Below are positions 24,201 through 35,522 of a DNA stretch of 64,000 bases, piece after piece. How positions within the stretch are numbered: position 1 is the first letter of the stretch; each line of letters starts with the position of its first letter. The DNA lies in NCBI GenBank assembly GCA_027943245.1, contig JANDJZ010000154.1, positions 1-64,000 on the forward strand, given 5' to 3'. The DNA is from Acanthamoeba sp. SK_2022b (lineage: Eukaryota > Discosea > Longamoebia > Acanthamoebidae). The translations under genes and the position numbers were made by a program. Under the pieces are notes generated by a model that worked only from the letters and a program-made list of their open reading frames with translations, did no database searches and had not been told where the DNA came from.

Positions 24201-25132
24201 CACTCGTCGAGCTACCTCATGCAACCTAGGCGATCCCGGAAACCATGGGCATGAATCATAGCTGATCAGGGTTAAGCATGATAACGTACCGATAAAGACG
24301 AGAATACTGTTCGTGCATGAGTTCCCACTCCTCTTCGTCCTTCTCGTCAAGTGAGGGTATGGTAATGGCAGCCCCTCCACCAAGTGTCTCCCAAAAACGG
24401 GAGAAGGCCCGCTCGGCTCCGACTGCATTTTGGGGTATGGGCGTGAGCTGAAGCCAGGCAAGGCTGAGTGCAGAGAGAAGTGTGTACCTGGCACCTCAAT
24501 GAGCGGCACCTCGATCATGTCTTGCCGCGCCATCCTCTTGGCCACCCACTCGCCCTTGGCCCGCTTTCTACGGTACATACTCAGGTCACAGCAGTGTAGG
24601 GGCACTGTGCGAGGCGTGTGCCGCACCTGCGTGAGGAGAGCTGTCCATGGTAGAGGAATATGATGCGACCTGTGTCCAAGATGAAAGTGCTGCCAGTGTG
24701 GAGTGACCGCACTGAGGCATCCACCTTGGCCATGCATGAAGAGGGGTCAATGGAAAGTCAGCAACAAAACTCTAGAGTTCTCGCGTCAGGTACCTGCAGA
24801 GTGGTGGGGTAACGGGCGCCCTTGACCTCGTAAAGGAGTCCAGTGGGTGGGCCTTCCTCTGATGGTGGAGCCGCTCTCTGTTCGCGAGTATTGGACTTGG
24901 GCGGTGGAACGTCTGAAGAGAGAAGATAATAAGGTCTTGGCTCCCAGAAGAGGCACTCGGCCAGAGGAGCGTACATCCTTCGAATTGTCCGCTAACTCGC
25001 AGCGTGGGTCGCTGGGCGCTAGTGAAACAAACAGTTAGCAAACGACGGTAAGCGACGCTGAGGACAAATAAGCCACCTTCTGGTCGCCTGATGCGCCGAC
25101 CCCACGGCCGGAGTGGACTCGACAGCGCCCAT
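18273..25132 (-). CDS. Villin/gelsolin-family protein with internal coiled coil and C-terminal headpiece (about 1,700 aa)
   Basis: Many short exons join in phase. The proposed start at 25132 gives MGAVESTPAVGSA, a possible N-myristoylation site (Gly2, Ser6). Gelsolin repeats follow: GLLYEVKGARYPTTLQ, SLHTGSTFILDTGRIIFLYHGQ, and VYQTIFVWCGSESTPNE at 24050. Next comes about 450 residues of highly charged sequence with a predicted coiled coil (23790-22560, for example RLQNLRNELRRLQEEEE). More gelsolin repeats run over 22000-18770 (PLSMNSGDVFILDIGTKLYQ, GCFILDCGSEVFVWTGKKS, DAWLLYFWQG, DAWDVVYVWLGIAV). It ends in a villin headpiece (YTYEELSTKNYPHGLD, MTRSAFEQLPGWKKTTLKRTLKLY split over one intron). 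It should bind F-actin through gelsolin repeats and headpiece, probably with Ca2+ control. A villin, villidin or supervillin relative is likely. Exon borders in the middle are approximate. Confidence 0.85.
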
Positions 25133-25553
25133 CCCACACGCCCTTGTACGAGTACCCACTCTCACCGCCGCCTGTCCGGTTGCTCTGTATGTTCTTACTT
25201 TCCCAGTTTCTCTTTTCTATTTCCTGAGATGCGGGCGAAGAAAAAGAGAGAAATTGGTCAATTCCACACGAAACGGTGGAACCTGTTTCCTGAGTCCAAG
25301 TTGCGGGTTTTAACCTCGTTTTGGTGGGTGACGGTCTTGGGTTGCTTTGGTGGAAGTCGAACTGCCCGGCGTCAAGCTTTTGCCTGTTTGTGGAGCGAGA
25401 GGAGCACGAGTGTTCCAAACCAGTGAACATTTCTACACTACAAGCGACGCCCAAGGCCCATACGGCGATCACCGCTAAGTCCGGATATTGTGCTTCCGGC
25501 GCTTGCAACCTTCAATCTCTCCCCATTTCAATTCTGTACACAATTTCAACAAA
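25133..25553. other. Divergent promoter region, villin-like/ammonium transporter
   Basis: A 421 bp stretch lies between two divergent starts. A minus-strand frame here overlaps the start region of the villin-like gene but shows no independent coding character. Confidence 0.5.
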
Positions 25554-27038
25554 ATGCTGCTCCCTGAGCGCGAAGACGTGGAGTTCGACAAGGATGGGTG
25601 CGCAGTCAATGATTCCGACACGGCGTGGGTACTCGCGACCTCCCACCCTGCTCTCTTGAAACAGCTAATTTACCAATAATCTGCTGCAGGTGTTGGTCTC
25701 CACGATTCTGGTGTTGGGCATGATGCCCGCCCTGGCCTTCTTCGAAGGCGGTCTCCTCCGGTACGCTCCCCGTTTCGTCCTTCAATCTTTTCCCCTTCCG
25801 CTTCGCTCTCTGAAAGTGTTGTTGACAAGATGTTATGCGCAGATCAAAGAACACGCTCTCCTTTATCACACAAATCTTCAGCGGCATCGTCGCTCTTGGC
25901 TTCTTGTGGGACATCTTCGGCTACTCCCTCGTCTTTGGCACCGACCACGGTGGCGTCATCGGTACAATAACGTTTTTTTATTCTTCTTTGCGGGCGTGCG
26001 GGCGGGCGTGCGAGCCCCTCTCTTCTCGCTGTGCACTTAGCGGCTCGCTCACATCGTGTCGTGCACTAACTATCAGGGAGCTACGAGCATTTCCTCCTCA
26101 TCGGCGTTGACTACTGGAAGTGCAGCCAGCATGCTCGCTACATCCCCGCTGCCTGCTTTGCGCTGTTCCAGATGATGTTCGCCACTATCACGCCTCTCCT
26201 CATGACCGGGTACCACGCACACGCTTACACACTCACACGCACGTACACGTGACTAACATGTCATGGGTCGCAGTTCGTACGCTGAGCGCATCAAGTGGAA
26301 GTCGTCCTTCTTCCTCACCGTGCTGTGGGAGGTCTTCATCTTCTACCCCGTGGCCCATTGGATTTGGGGCGGCGGCTGGCTCCAGAAGATGGACGTTCTC
26401 GACTTTGCCGGCGGCATCGGTACATTTCTATTCACACACTTGGTGTGTCCGTACCAGTTTCTCACAACTTCACTGTGGCGTAACCACCACCCCAGTGATT
26501 CACACCTCTGCCGGTGTCGGCTCGCTGGTCATTGCTCTTATGCTGGGTCGAAGGAAGCATTTCAACAAGGTACCATGTCGCGCTTTGTGTTTATGTACGT
26601 TGCTGGTGGGCTCACCGCTTGCGGACGCAGTATCACGGAGAGTTCCCGCCCTCCAACTTGCCCATGGCTGCGCTCGGTGCCGCCCTGCTCTGGATGGGCT
26701 GGTTCGGCTTCAACGCCGGCTCCGCTCTCCGCGCAGGTTCTGTCGCTGTCTCTGCCGTGGCCTCGACCCAGGTGCCTCCACGCTCGCTGTATTTGGGCGC
26801 GTAGCATGAGACTTTGAGGAATGCTCATGCATATGCTGCCCGTGAGTAGATCGCCGCCTGCTCGTCGGGCATCGTGTGGCTGTTCATCTCGTGGATGAAG
26901 AACAAGCCCTCCACGGTTGCTCTCCTCAATGGTGTCATTGCTGGTCTTGCTGGCATCACCCCTGCCTCTGGTATGACCTCTCTCTTTCGCGAGTTGTGCG
27001 TGTTGTTACGGTTTGGTTTCAATTTCTCTCCTCGCTCA

Positions 27039-27095
<57 letters not shown>

Positions 27096-27274
27096 TGCAC
27101 ACACAACCAACGTTATGCGGGTTTAGGCTACGTCAACTCCCAGGCCTCGATCATTATAGGCCTGATTCTGGGCTTCGGTTCCTACTTCTCCGTCTGGCTG
27201 TTGAAGCACAAGCTCCGGTGGGTTTTCAAATGAGTTATTCTCTTACTATTTCCACAAACAATCGCAGCTCACCG

Positions 27275-27341
<67 letters not shown>

Positions 27342-28150
27342 ATATCTGCGCAGGATCGACGACGCGCTCGATGTGAGCAGTGTCCACGGTGTCACCGGCA
27401 TCATCGGCTCCATCGCAATCGGGTTCTGTTCGCAGAAGTCACTCAACAACGACGGTACTGCTATGGGCTTATGCCTCTCATAAAGGATACCAGTGGATCA
27501 CTCACGCTCGCACACGCGCAGGCTACGACGGGCTCATCTACGGTAATGCCTATCAGCTAGGAGTCCAGACGCTGGCCGTTGTTGTCGTGGGCGTCTACGC
27601 TGGCGTGGGCACGTTCATCATCTGCTGGGTCATTGACAAGACCTTCGGCCTCAAGATCTCGGAGGAGAAGGAGGAGGAGGGTACGGCGTCCGACCGCTCC
27701 ACAATCGGGACTGGGTTCAACCTGGGTTGCTCACTTTGATTGCCTCAACGCACAGGATTGGACATTACTGAGCACAAGGAGTTTGCCTACCACAACCTCA
27801 TGCTCACGGGCCACGAACTCTACGACGATCTCGAGGAGATCGGCTCCGATGACGGTGCGCTCACTAAACCGCCATTGTTTAGCAGTTCATACACCTACGG
27901 AGTTGACTCACCTCAACAACCACCAACGGCAGAGGGTCATCCACACGAGAGCCACCTGTCGGCCGCCATGCGCCTCCCCAACCGCATCATCCACTCGTTC
28001 CGGTACGTTTCTCGTGGCTGGGACTGTAATGTGTGGCTGCTTACCCGTTCGTCCAACGACCCTAGTTTCGGCAAGAGGGACCAGCACTACTCGCCAATCA
28101 GCTTTGATAGCACCTACCCCATCAACCACAACTCCGAAACTGACAACTGA
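25554..28150 (+). CDS. Ammonium transporter, Amt family (494 aa)
   Basis: Fourteen exons join in phase: 25554-25628, 25690-25760, 25843-25961, 26077-26209, 26274-26419, 26496-26569, 26631-26771, 26850-26970, 27127-27217, 27354-27454, 27532-27680, 27756-27854, 27933-28012 and 28066-28150. It has about eleven membrane spans. Amt signatures are [31 protein letters not shown] with the first pore His, [15 protein letters not shown], and [18 protein letters not shown] with the second pore His. Both twin-His residues are kept, so ammonium conduction is expected. The cytosolic tail ([20 protein letters not shown] and beyond) is about 90 residues and may be regulatory. It is probably in the plasma or a vacuolar membrane. 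Confidence 0.95.
27040..27092. repeat. (AC)n microsatellite in an Amt intron
   Basis: A 53 bp AC repeat lies in the intron 26971-27126, in its 3' half before the GGGTTTAG acceptor, on the coding strand. Confidence 0.97.
27274..27340. repeat. (GTT)22 microsatellite in an Amt intron
   Basis: A 67 bp GTT repeat fills most of the intron 27218-27353, ending about 13 bp before the CTGCGCAG acceptor. Confidence 0.97.
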
Positions 28151-29273
28151 AGGCAAGAACCAAATACCAAGTGCTAATAAAGCTCTGCATCGAAATGACT
28201 GCAATGGTAATTTAAACACATAACAAGAGTTTTTTAGTCACCACTACTTTTAAGGGTTGGTCCCAAGGCATATGTAATTTTTTTCCAAGTGTTTGAAAGA
28301 TAGCCAGTTCCAACAATTTAAACTCAAATTGTGTTGACCAAACGTGTTGTGTCAAGTACAAAACATCAAATCTTCAACACCATTTTACCAAGTATACAGA
28401 ATTTGAAGCTTGTTTAGAGGCCTTGCACTTTTTTCAAGATTCTAGTGCAGTTGCAGAAGAGAGCAAGGGCAACCTGGGGAAGCTTGTAAGGCCAGAGCTG
28501 GTGTTCAACTTGGGCCACAGTAACAAGCAAGCTGAGCAGAGGTCATCTCACCCACCTCCTTGGAGTTGCAAAAAGATAAAATAAAAATAGTTAGATATCA
28601 GAGTTGGCATCTTTCCTTTTGCTTCTCTGTTATAACAGAGTGTTCAGAAAAAAGTAACTATGACTCTGTTGACAATGTACACTTTTCAGACACAAAGGGA
28701 AAAAAATACACTGAGATATATGTACAAGGCCTCAAACTGGTTTTTCACAAACATCTCAATACTTCTCTTGTGAAGATCTATGACAATGAAACTGATATCT
28801 TGAGATGTACATACAAAATGCATAGATGCCCTTTGGGTAAAGTGCATCTTTGGGCTGTGGTGGGCAAACTGATGTGCATCAGGTCAACACTTACTTTAGT
28901 TGTTCATTGATGACAAAGGTAGATCATGAAAAAGTCACATTTGCAGATGTACCAAATATGCATGGGTTTGTCACATCACATTCATTCCCAATGTGCTCCT
29001 AGAGGGAGCAAGAGAGCGGCTTCTGAAGGCAGGTGTCACAGTGTTACAGGACTGTGGGTTTTGGGAACTGTGAGTATTTGGTGTGTGTAATAATAAAGAG
29101 ACAGTAGAGAGAGAGCGAGTGTCTGTCATCCATTCCTTCTGAATAGACGCCCTTTATACTTTGGCCATTGTCAACCTGCTGTTGTACAGCGTCAGGAGCC
29201 TTGGAGTTGGTCAGCAGCGCCAGATTGGTCGCCACTATTCTGGAATGGTGACACAGCCACCAGTATCTCCTAA

Positions 29274-29291
29274 AGAAGGCCTAGGCCTTCT
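29274..29291. repeat. 18 bp perfect palindrome
   Basis: AGAAGGCCTAGGCCTTCT is a perfect palindrome, flanked by further near-matching arms (CCTAA / TTAGG with one extra A). Confidence 0.9.
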
Positions 29292-29742
29292 TAGGAGAGC
29301 AAACAGGATGGAGGTGACCCACATAACAGGTTCACCTTGGGTCATGTGCAGGGATTTTGGGTTTGTTAAAAAGTGACATTGTTACTTTTCTCTGAACACT
29401 GTGTTCTATGTATTCCTCCTCTGAGTCAGGTCTTTGGAGTTAGTTAAGTAATTGATGGAATTGGAGCTTTGCAACCTGAGCTGGATCTGGATTGCTTGCA
29501 GGACCTTTGAGTGCCATTGCTTTGAGAGAAGGTCTCTGTTTACCTTCATGACATAAGCATCAACAACAGTGACTGTCCCCTCACTATCATGATGCCTCTC
29601 AGTGCCAATCCATGGGTTTGATCTTCCTTACTCTCCTCCCTCTCACACTTCACTGACCTCTCACCTCCTCAGCTACAGTGTTTGCTACTGCAACACTCCA
29701 GCCCCTCCTTGTCATCAGCAGCTTCTGTGTGGTCTCCTTCCC

Positions 29743-30673
29743 CGCCGCCGCCGCCCATCGCCGCCGCCGCTGCCGCCCGCTGCCGCCGCCCACCGCCGCA
29801 GCCACCGCTGCCGTCGCCCACGCCGCCCGCCGCCGCCGCTTCTGCCGCCGCCCCGCCGCCGCTGCTTCCGGCCGCCGCCGCTGCCGCCCGCCGCCGCTGC
29901 CTGCCCATCGCCGCCGCCGCCAACCGCCGCTGCCGCCGCCCGCCGCTGCCGCTGCCCATCGCCGCTGCCGCCGCCCGCCGTTGCCGCCCCTGCCGCCGCT
30001 GCTGCCTGCCGCGTCTGCCGCCGCCGCCCGCCGCCGCCGCCGCCGCCTGCCGCCGTTGCCGCCTGCCGCCGCCGCTGCCCATCGCCGCCGCCGCCAACCG
30101 CCGCTGCCGCCGCCCGCCGCCGCTGCCGCCAACCGCCGCCGCCGTTGCCCATCGCCGCCGCCGCTAACCGCTGCCGCCGCCGCTGCCCGCCGCCGCCGCT
30201 GCCGCCCGCCGCCCGCCGCCGCTCGCCGCCCACCGCGCCGCCGCGCCGCCGCTGCCGTTGCCCACTGCCGCCGCTGCTGCTGCCCACCGCCGCCGTTGCC
30301 GCCCACCGCCGCCGCCGCCCCCCGCAGCCACCAAACCCTCCCACCGCGGCCGCCCACCGCCGCCGCCGCGCTCCGCCGCCGCCGCCGTCGCGGCCGCCGC
30401 CAACCGCCGCCGCCCATCGCCGCCCGCCGCCGCCCGCCGCCGCCAACCGCCCATCGCCGCGGGGCCGCCCACCGCCGCCCACCGCCAACCGCCGCCGCCG
30501 CCGCCGCCCATCGCCGCCCGCCGCCGCCGCCCACCGCCGCCGCCCGCCGCCGCCGCCGCCGCCACCGCCGCCGCCCACCGCCGCCGCCGCCCACCGCCGC
30601 CGCCCACCCGCCGCCGCCCACCCGCCGCCGCCGCCCACCGCCGCCGCCCACCGCCGCCGCCGCCGCCGCCCAC

Positions 30674-30704
<31 letters not shown>

Positions 30705-30930
30705 TGCCGCCCACCGCCGCCCACCGCCCTCCGCCACCTGCCGTTGGTGCTGCCGTTGCCGCCCACCATCAGCCCCTGCCGCCCCCCGCAGCGCCACCGA
30801 CCTGCCGCCGCGCCGCCCCCTGCAGCCACCGTGGCGGAGGTGGGCGGCGGCGGCGGCGGCGGGCGGCGGAGGTGGGCGGCGGCGGTGGGCGGCGGCGGAG
30901 GGTTTGGTGGCTGCGGGGGGCGGCGGTGGT
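29743..30930. repeat. 1.2 kb GCC/CCG-triplet tract with terminal inverted copy
   Basis: The segment consists almost wholly of GCC, CCG and CAC triplets on the plus strand until about 30835. It then switches to the complementary GGC/GCG form until about 30930. The open frames here (for example 443 codons of Pro/Ala/Arg on the plus strand, and Gly/Ala/Arg on the minus) are produced by the lack of stop codons in the repeat and are not treated as genes. Flanking sequence on both sides is the CpG-poor island. Confidence 0.9.
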
Positions 30931-30940
30931 TGATGTAGTA

Positions 30941-31159
30941 CTACAGCCTGAGGTTGGTGAAGTCAAGCTCAATCACCTCATCATTGACTTCCTGGCTGTG
31001 GCCATCAAGCAGACTGGCCAACAAGGCGCCATAAAACCATGAGTGCCCTTGATTCCAACCTGGCACACTATGAGCACTACACCATCCACTAAGAAGGGCA
31101 TACCCAGTCAGCTCCCACTCCAAGTATTTGGTGTGATGATGTCTTTCATCTTTATTCAC
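30941..31159 (-). pseudogene. Coding-like fragment in the CpG-poor island
   Basis: An uninterrupted 72-codon minus-strand frame has protein-like composition (YLEWELTGYALLSGW, then DGHSQEVNDEVIELDFTN) and stops just before the GC-triplet tract. There are no recognisable family motifs. It is probably an exon or remnant of a repeat-encoded protein. Confidence 0.3.
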
Positions 31160-31749
31160 CTTCTCTCAATTGGTCAGATTCTGCAAATCAAGGAAATCAA
31201 GCTTATATTGTCAATTATGGCACATAATCCAAATAAATGGAGGGAGTTATCTTTGACATGCATCACTGAGACTATCAGATCAGATAGCTTTCAATTGTAC
31301 TTGTTGGTCACTGCAAAATCCTTGGCAAACATCACCAATCTTCCAATTGCAAATTGTTGGTGAGACCTGCATAAAAAGTGGATAAAGCTCCACATCTGAC
31401 GCATCCTGGGAGGAGCATAAGAGATTCTGCATCAGTTGGTATGAGAGATGATGATCTGAGCACAAAGTGCAAGTTTATAAAGGCAGTGCCAACAGTTTGA
31501 TAGGACTTGACATTGAGTGAGATTGAGATTGTGAAACATGGGGAACTAAATCAGAAAAATCCATTTCTGAACCAATATAATATAATATTGGGTCGAAAAT
31601 AAAACCAAAGCACCAAAAACGAAAAAAGGAAGCAACCATTGTGCATCAGCGCAAAAGGATAGCACAGGTTTTGGAGACAATGTTTTCAGTGATTTGCAGG
31701 CAGTTGTTGTTATATCCAATGAGGAGAGATAGTGTTTAAGGAAATGAGA

Positions 31750-32338
31750 CTGTTACTCCTTTTTGGGAAAGTTTTGTGAGATGTACACCTATCAGGCTCT
31801 AAAGCTGCACATAAAAGGGGTTGAGAACAAGGGTGAAAGAGATAGTACCAAGAATATATTTCATGTAAAGTGTGTTTGCTTACCCCTTGGGCAGGGTTGA
31901 ATTCAAAGCCACATGCAAGAATGCAACCAGTGTGGGAGATGCATTGTGGGTGATGGATTGATGCCAGCCATCTTGCCACGTGTCCCACCAATGCACAATG
32001 AGACAGGTACACTTGACTGTGCAACCTTGCCAATCCAGAACTGCTCCATTGTCTCATCTTCATCTGGGCGAACAGCAACCCACAAACCTGCAGTGAAGGT
32101 GAATGGAAGTGCATCCTGTGTATTTCGCCTAGCCACTTGAACACAAGTCAGGAAACAAGTGAGTGAGTTGTCAAGCTGAGAGGCAGCAGCAGAGTGTGGA
32201 GTGAGAGAATGGAACATGGTTCGAATCTGGATGGGAGTGGGGGAGGCAGCCTCAGCACTCTCCAAATCATGAACCTGCTGCCACTCTGCAAGCTCAGAGT
32301 GCAAGAAGAGCGGTTCTTTGCAATGGGCTTGCATCTCA
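31750..32338 (-). repeat. Inverted repeat copy A
   Basis: Read on the minus strand, the blocks 32338-32260 and 31823-31750 match, in the same order, the plus-strand blocks 33558-33638 and 33900-33976. Each block is roughly 75-80 bp with only a handful of mismatches. The copies are in opposite orientation, about 1.2 kb apart. Confidence 0.85.
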
Positions 32339-32556
32339 AGCAGGACTTCGGCATCAGGGCTTTGTAGTGGGAGTGTGTAGGGAACATCTGCAGGTTTTTT
32401 GTAGTATTTAATGTGGTGTACCTGTAACTCATCAATTGACTTAGCACTCCTAAATCCCTCACTTATAATGGTTTCAGGAGTTGAAACAGGTTGTGAGTCC
32501 TCAACTATCACCTCCTGCATGAAATAATGGTCAGTTCCTATCACATACACATACAC
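31903..32556 (-). pseudogene. 217-codon reading frame of an unidentified repeat-encoded protein
   Basis: This continuous minus-strand frame runs MYVYVIGTDHYFMQEVIVED and includes MQAHCKEPLFLHSELAEWQQ, GLWVAVRPDEDETMEQFWIG and a terminal LPHWLHSCMWL. The part around 32300 has a second diverged copy at 33558-33640 with the peptide conserved (MQAHCKELLFLHSDLAEWQQ). The protein level therefore seems to have been under selection or the copies are young. I do not recognise the family, and no catalytic motif is visible. It overlaps repeat copy A. Confidence 0.4.
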
Positions 32557-33557
32557 AATAGAAAAGCAGACAAAAAATGAAGTTGAATCATCTCATCTTG
32601 ACAAAGATACATATTGTTGATAAATTAACTAAAAGCATCACATAATGAAATATCTATTTATAGGTTGGATGGTTTCAGCATTGCATACATGTATGCATGT
32701 TATATTTTATCAAAATATCAAACCTGTTCTAATTGCTTTTTTTTTTCAGCAAAGAATTCCTGCAAATGGTTAACATCAAATTATGAACTATCAGAATTTG
32801 AAAAAGGCCAAGTATAAGTACCATGCACGAGCACTAAGGGTCTTGCTGTTAAGGTCCCTCACCCAAAGCTTCTTCCATGGGGGTGGCTGAAGCATCCATT
32901 TCACCAGCAATTTTGGGTCTCTGCACTTGGTGACCATAGATGGAATTCCACTGGTTGACTGGGTAGGTGGTAGCTTGTCCTTCTCCATGTTGTTTGTCTG
33001 GTGCTGGGCAACTATGAGAAATGATTTTGGAGGCCCTCCAACTTATAAGGCCCCAGGGCGCCCAATCAGAATTTTTGTCCATTTCCTATGGAGCAATGAT
33101 GTGTGCTGATGTCTCACTTGACCTGAACAACCTCATAAGACCTGCACTACAAAAGCGACTTTTGGACATGCATGAGACTTGGCCCAAAAATTCATAGCAC
33201 AGGCCAGCAGGTACTTGCAATGGTTGGCCCATGACAAAATCAATGGGGACCACATACATGTACACAATCCAAATAAAACAAATTTCCTGATCCGATTTTC
33301 TTTATCTTGCCCAGCACCAGACAAGTTAGTTGAGCAGTTATCAAGTTAGAACATGTCAAATCTTCGCCACTGCCCAAACAAAGTTTCACCACACCAGCAT
33401 CTGCAAACCTCATATGGCACACTCCCTCCTTTCCTTGTTTCACCTGAGTTATGCCTGCTTCACCTCCTTGCTTTTCTGTCCTTGTCATCCATCTTATGAG
33501 ACTGCTTTCCTCCTGCAGGTGCTCCCTACACCCTCCCACCACAACACCCTGCCCCAC

Positions 33558-33976
33558 ATGCAAGCCCATTGCAAAGAACTGCTCTTCTTGCACTCTGATC
33601 TTGCTGAGTGGCAGCAGGTTCATGACCTGGAGAGTGCAGGCTGCCTCAAACTGAGTGTTAAGGAAAATGACACACTGCTACTTCTTGTAATGTCTACAAT
33701 TTTCAAATGTAAAATCAGCAGTAAGGCAGTGGTAGACATTTAGGATACCTTCCCCGACAGATGCTGTCCACACAGAAAGGGTCACTGTTTCATTTTCCTG
33801 AACACTCAGTTATCAGGATGTACTTCCCTTCACCTTCACATTCCATATGCAACCCTTCCCAAACCGGTTAGCCAACACGCTACCTTCTTTTCAGAAGTGC
33901 AACCCCCTTTTATGTACAGCTCACCAGCCTGATGGGTGTACATCTCACAGAACTTGCCCAAAAAGGAGTTACTGCC
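33558..33976 (+). repeat. Inverted repeat copy B
   Basis: This is the plus-strand counterpart of copy A. The two outer blocks are well conserved. The middle is shorter and diverged (about 260 bp instead of about 440 bp), and its reading frame is broken soon after the conserved block. Confidence 0.85.
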
Positions 33977-34462
33977 TACATAGGTTCTTGGATCAACTAT
34001 GTACATTGATATGTACAAGCCCTATCAGGTCAAGCCATCAACCAGCCATGGCTCCACCATCAACTTTGACACCAACCTAGTGGTTGCCACTCACCGGGAT
34101 GTACTGTTCCATCATAGTCATGTGCTGGATATCACTCATCTGCTTAACTGTTCATCAGACCGGTGAACTGAGCGCGCCCCGTCTGCGCTTTATCATGTTG
34201 CACAACCTATTCTGCTACTACATTTCCCTCACACGCCATGGGAAGACGAGCGTAGGCGCGCTGGGGACAGGTCTACTGAGGCACGGGCGGAGGTAGTAGT
34301 GGCTGGTGCCGAGAGGCGCGGCAGCTTGGTGTTGGAGGCCAACCGATCGAGGATGACTGGCTGCGTGAGCTTTCCCGCAAACTTGGCTCCCCGTCCGCTT
34401 CTGAAAGTTCAGAACGGTTGTAGCACGGCCAAGGAAAGGTTAGTTGATGGCCGCGAATAATG

Positions 34463-35454
34463 TCATGCAGGCGGAACGCACTTGCGTAGGAAGGCCCACA
34501 GGGCGTCTTGAGCCTTGAGTTGCTTCCTGATATCTTTGATCATCTCCTCCAAACAAGCTGTCGCGTTGTCAGAAATCTCATGCCCCCATGACACACGTAC
34601 ACTCAAACAGTGGGGACCCGCACCTGAGCCTGATTCTTTGGATTTCTGTTCCTGCTGCTTCTCCTTTTCCTTGGCCTCCTTCTTCTCCCGCTTACGTTCG
34701 CGCCTCTCCTCGCGCTTCTTGTCTTTCTTGCGCTGCTGTGTGCCCTTGTCCCGGTCCGCCTTGCCGTGGTGGTGGTCGGCAGCGCCGTCCTCCAGGTAGC
34801 CGCGGAGCTGCTCGGACGACTCCCACTCCTCCAGCTCGTCCCGGTCGATGGACGAGCGCGACTGCTCCTGGGCCTGCTGCCGCGTCCGCTCCATGAGTCG
34901 CCACCGCTGCCGCTCCTCCCTCTGCTGCTCCATTTGCTTCACCTGCACATCGACGCGACACTGTCAGCGCACGCTGCTGAACGTGTGTTGGCCTTGTGTC
35001 ATTAGGGATGACCTGAGAGCAGAGGCCCTGAGCCTTGTTGAGTAACGACGTGGCCTGACGATTCAGGGAGGGCTCGAGCGAGGCCTTCATTGCGTAGATC
35101 ACGCCCAGCCCGATGATCACCTCCCCAAACACTTCCATCGTCTCCTCTACGCTGCCTATCGCGCTCCCCTCGCGCTCCTTCAGCAATACCAGCACCTTCA
35201 CGTAATCAAGCCATCAGCGCTTGCGTTTGTGGCGTACGTGCATGGCGGGACGTGTGTGGGCGTACATGTTCGAGTTTGCGCAGAGCGTTGTTGAGATGAC
35301 CGGCGGCGATGTCCTTGTTGCCGAGCTCGAGCTCGGCTAACCCGTTCTCGTAGCACAACGCGCCCATGTTGTACCACAGGCTGTCGTCCTTGTCGCTCAC
35401 CTCCAGCGCCTCTGCCATAATGTCGCCATTTTCAGTTAAGAATTCACGACCGCC

Positions 35455-35522
<68 letters not shown>

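Larger units (their letters stand above)
28200..34150. mobile_element. CpG-depleted, repeat-bearing island (probable transposon graveyard)
   Basis: Immediately after the ammonium transporter the sequence changes. G+C falls, and CpG almost disappears (many 60-base lines contain none) while TpG/CpA are frequent. The exception is the GCC-triplet tract in the middle. The change reverses near 34150, where CpG-rich sequence resumes before the CLU gene. The island carries an inverted pair of diverged repeats (31750-32338 and 33558-33976), a near-perfect palindrome and several frames with coding character but no complete gene. I cannot name the element family. Transposon remnants are the simplest reading. 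Confidence 0.55.

Noticed and set aside
28560..28910. 116-codon frame in the first CpG-poor island
   Set aside because: Composition is that of AT-rich random sequence, with no motif or second copy. Not called as a gene.
29602..31042. Open frames of more than 350 codons on both strands (Pro/Ala/Arg-rich and Gly/Ala/Arg-rich)
   Set aside because: They arise because GCC/GGC triplet repeats contain no stop codons in several frames. Composition is pure repeat and no start or splice context supports a gene.
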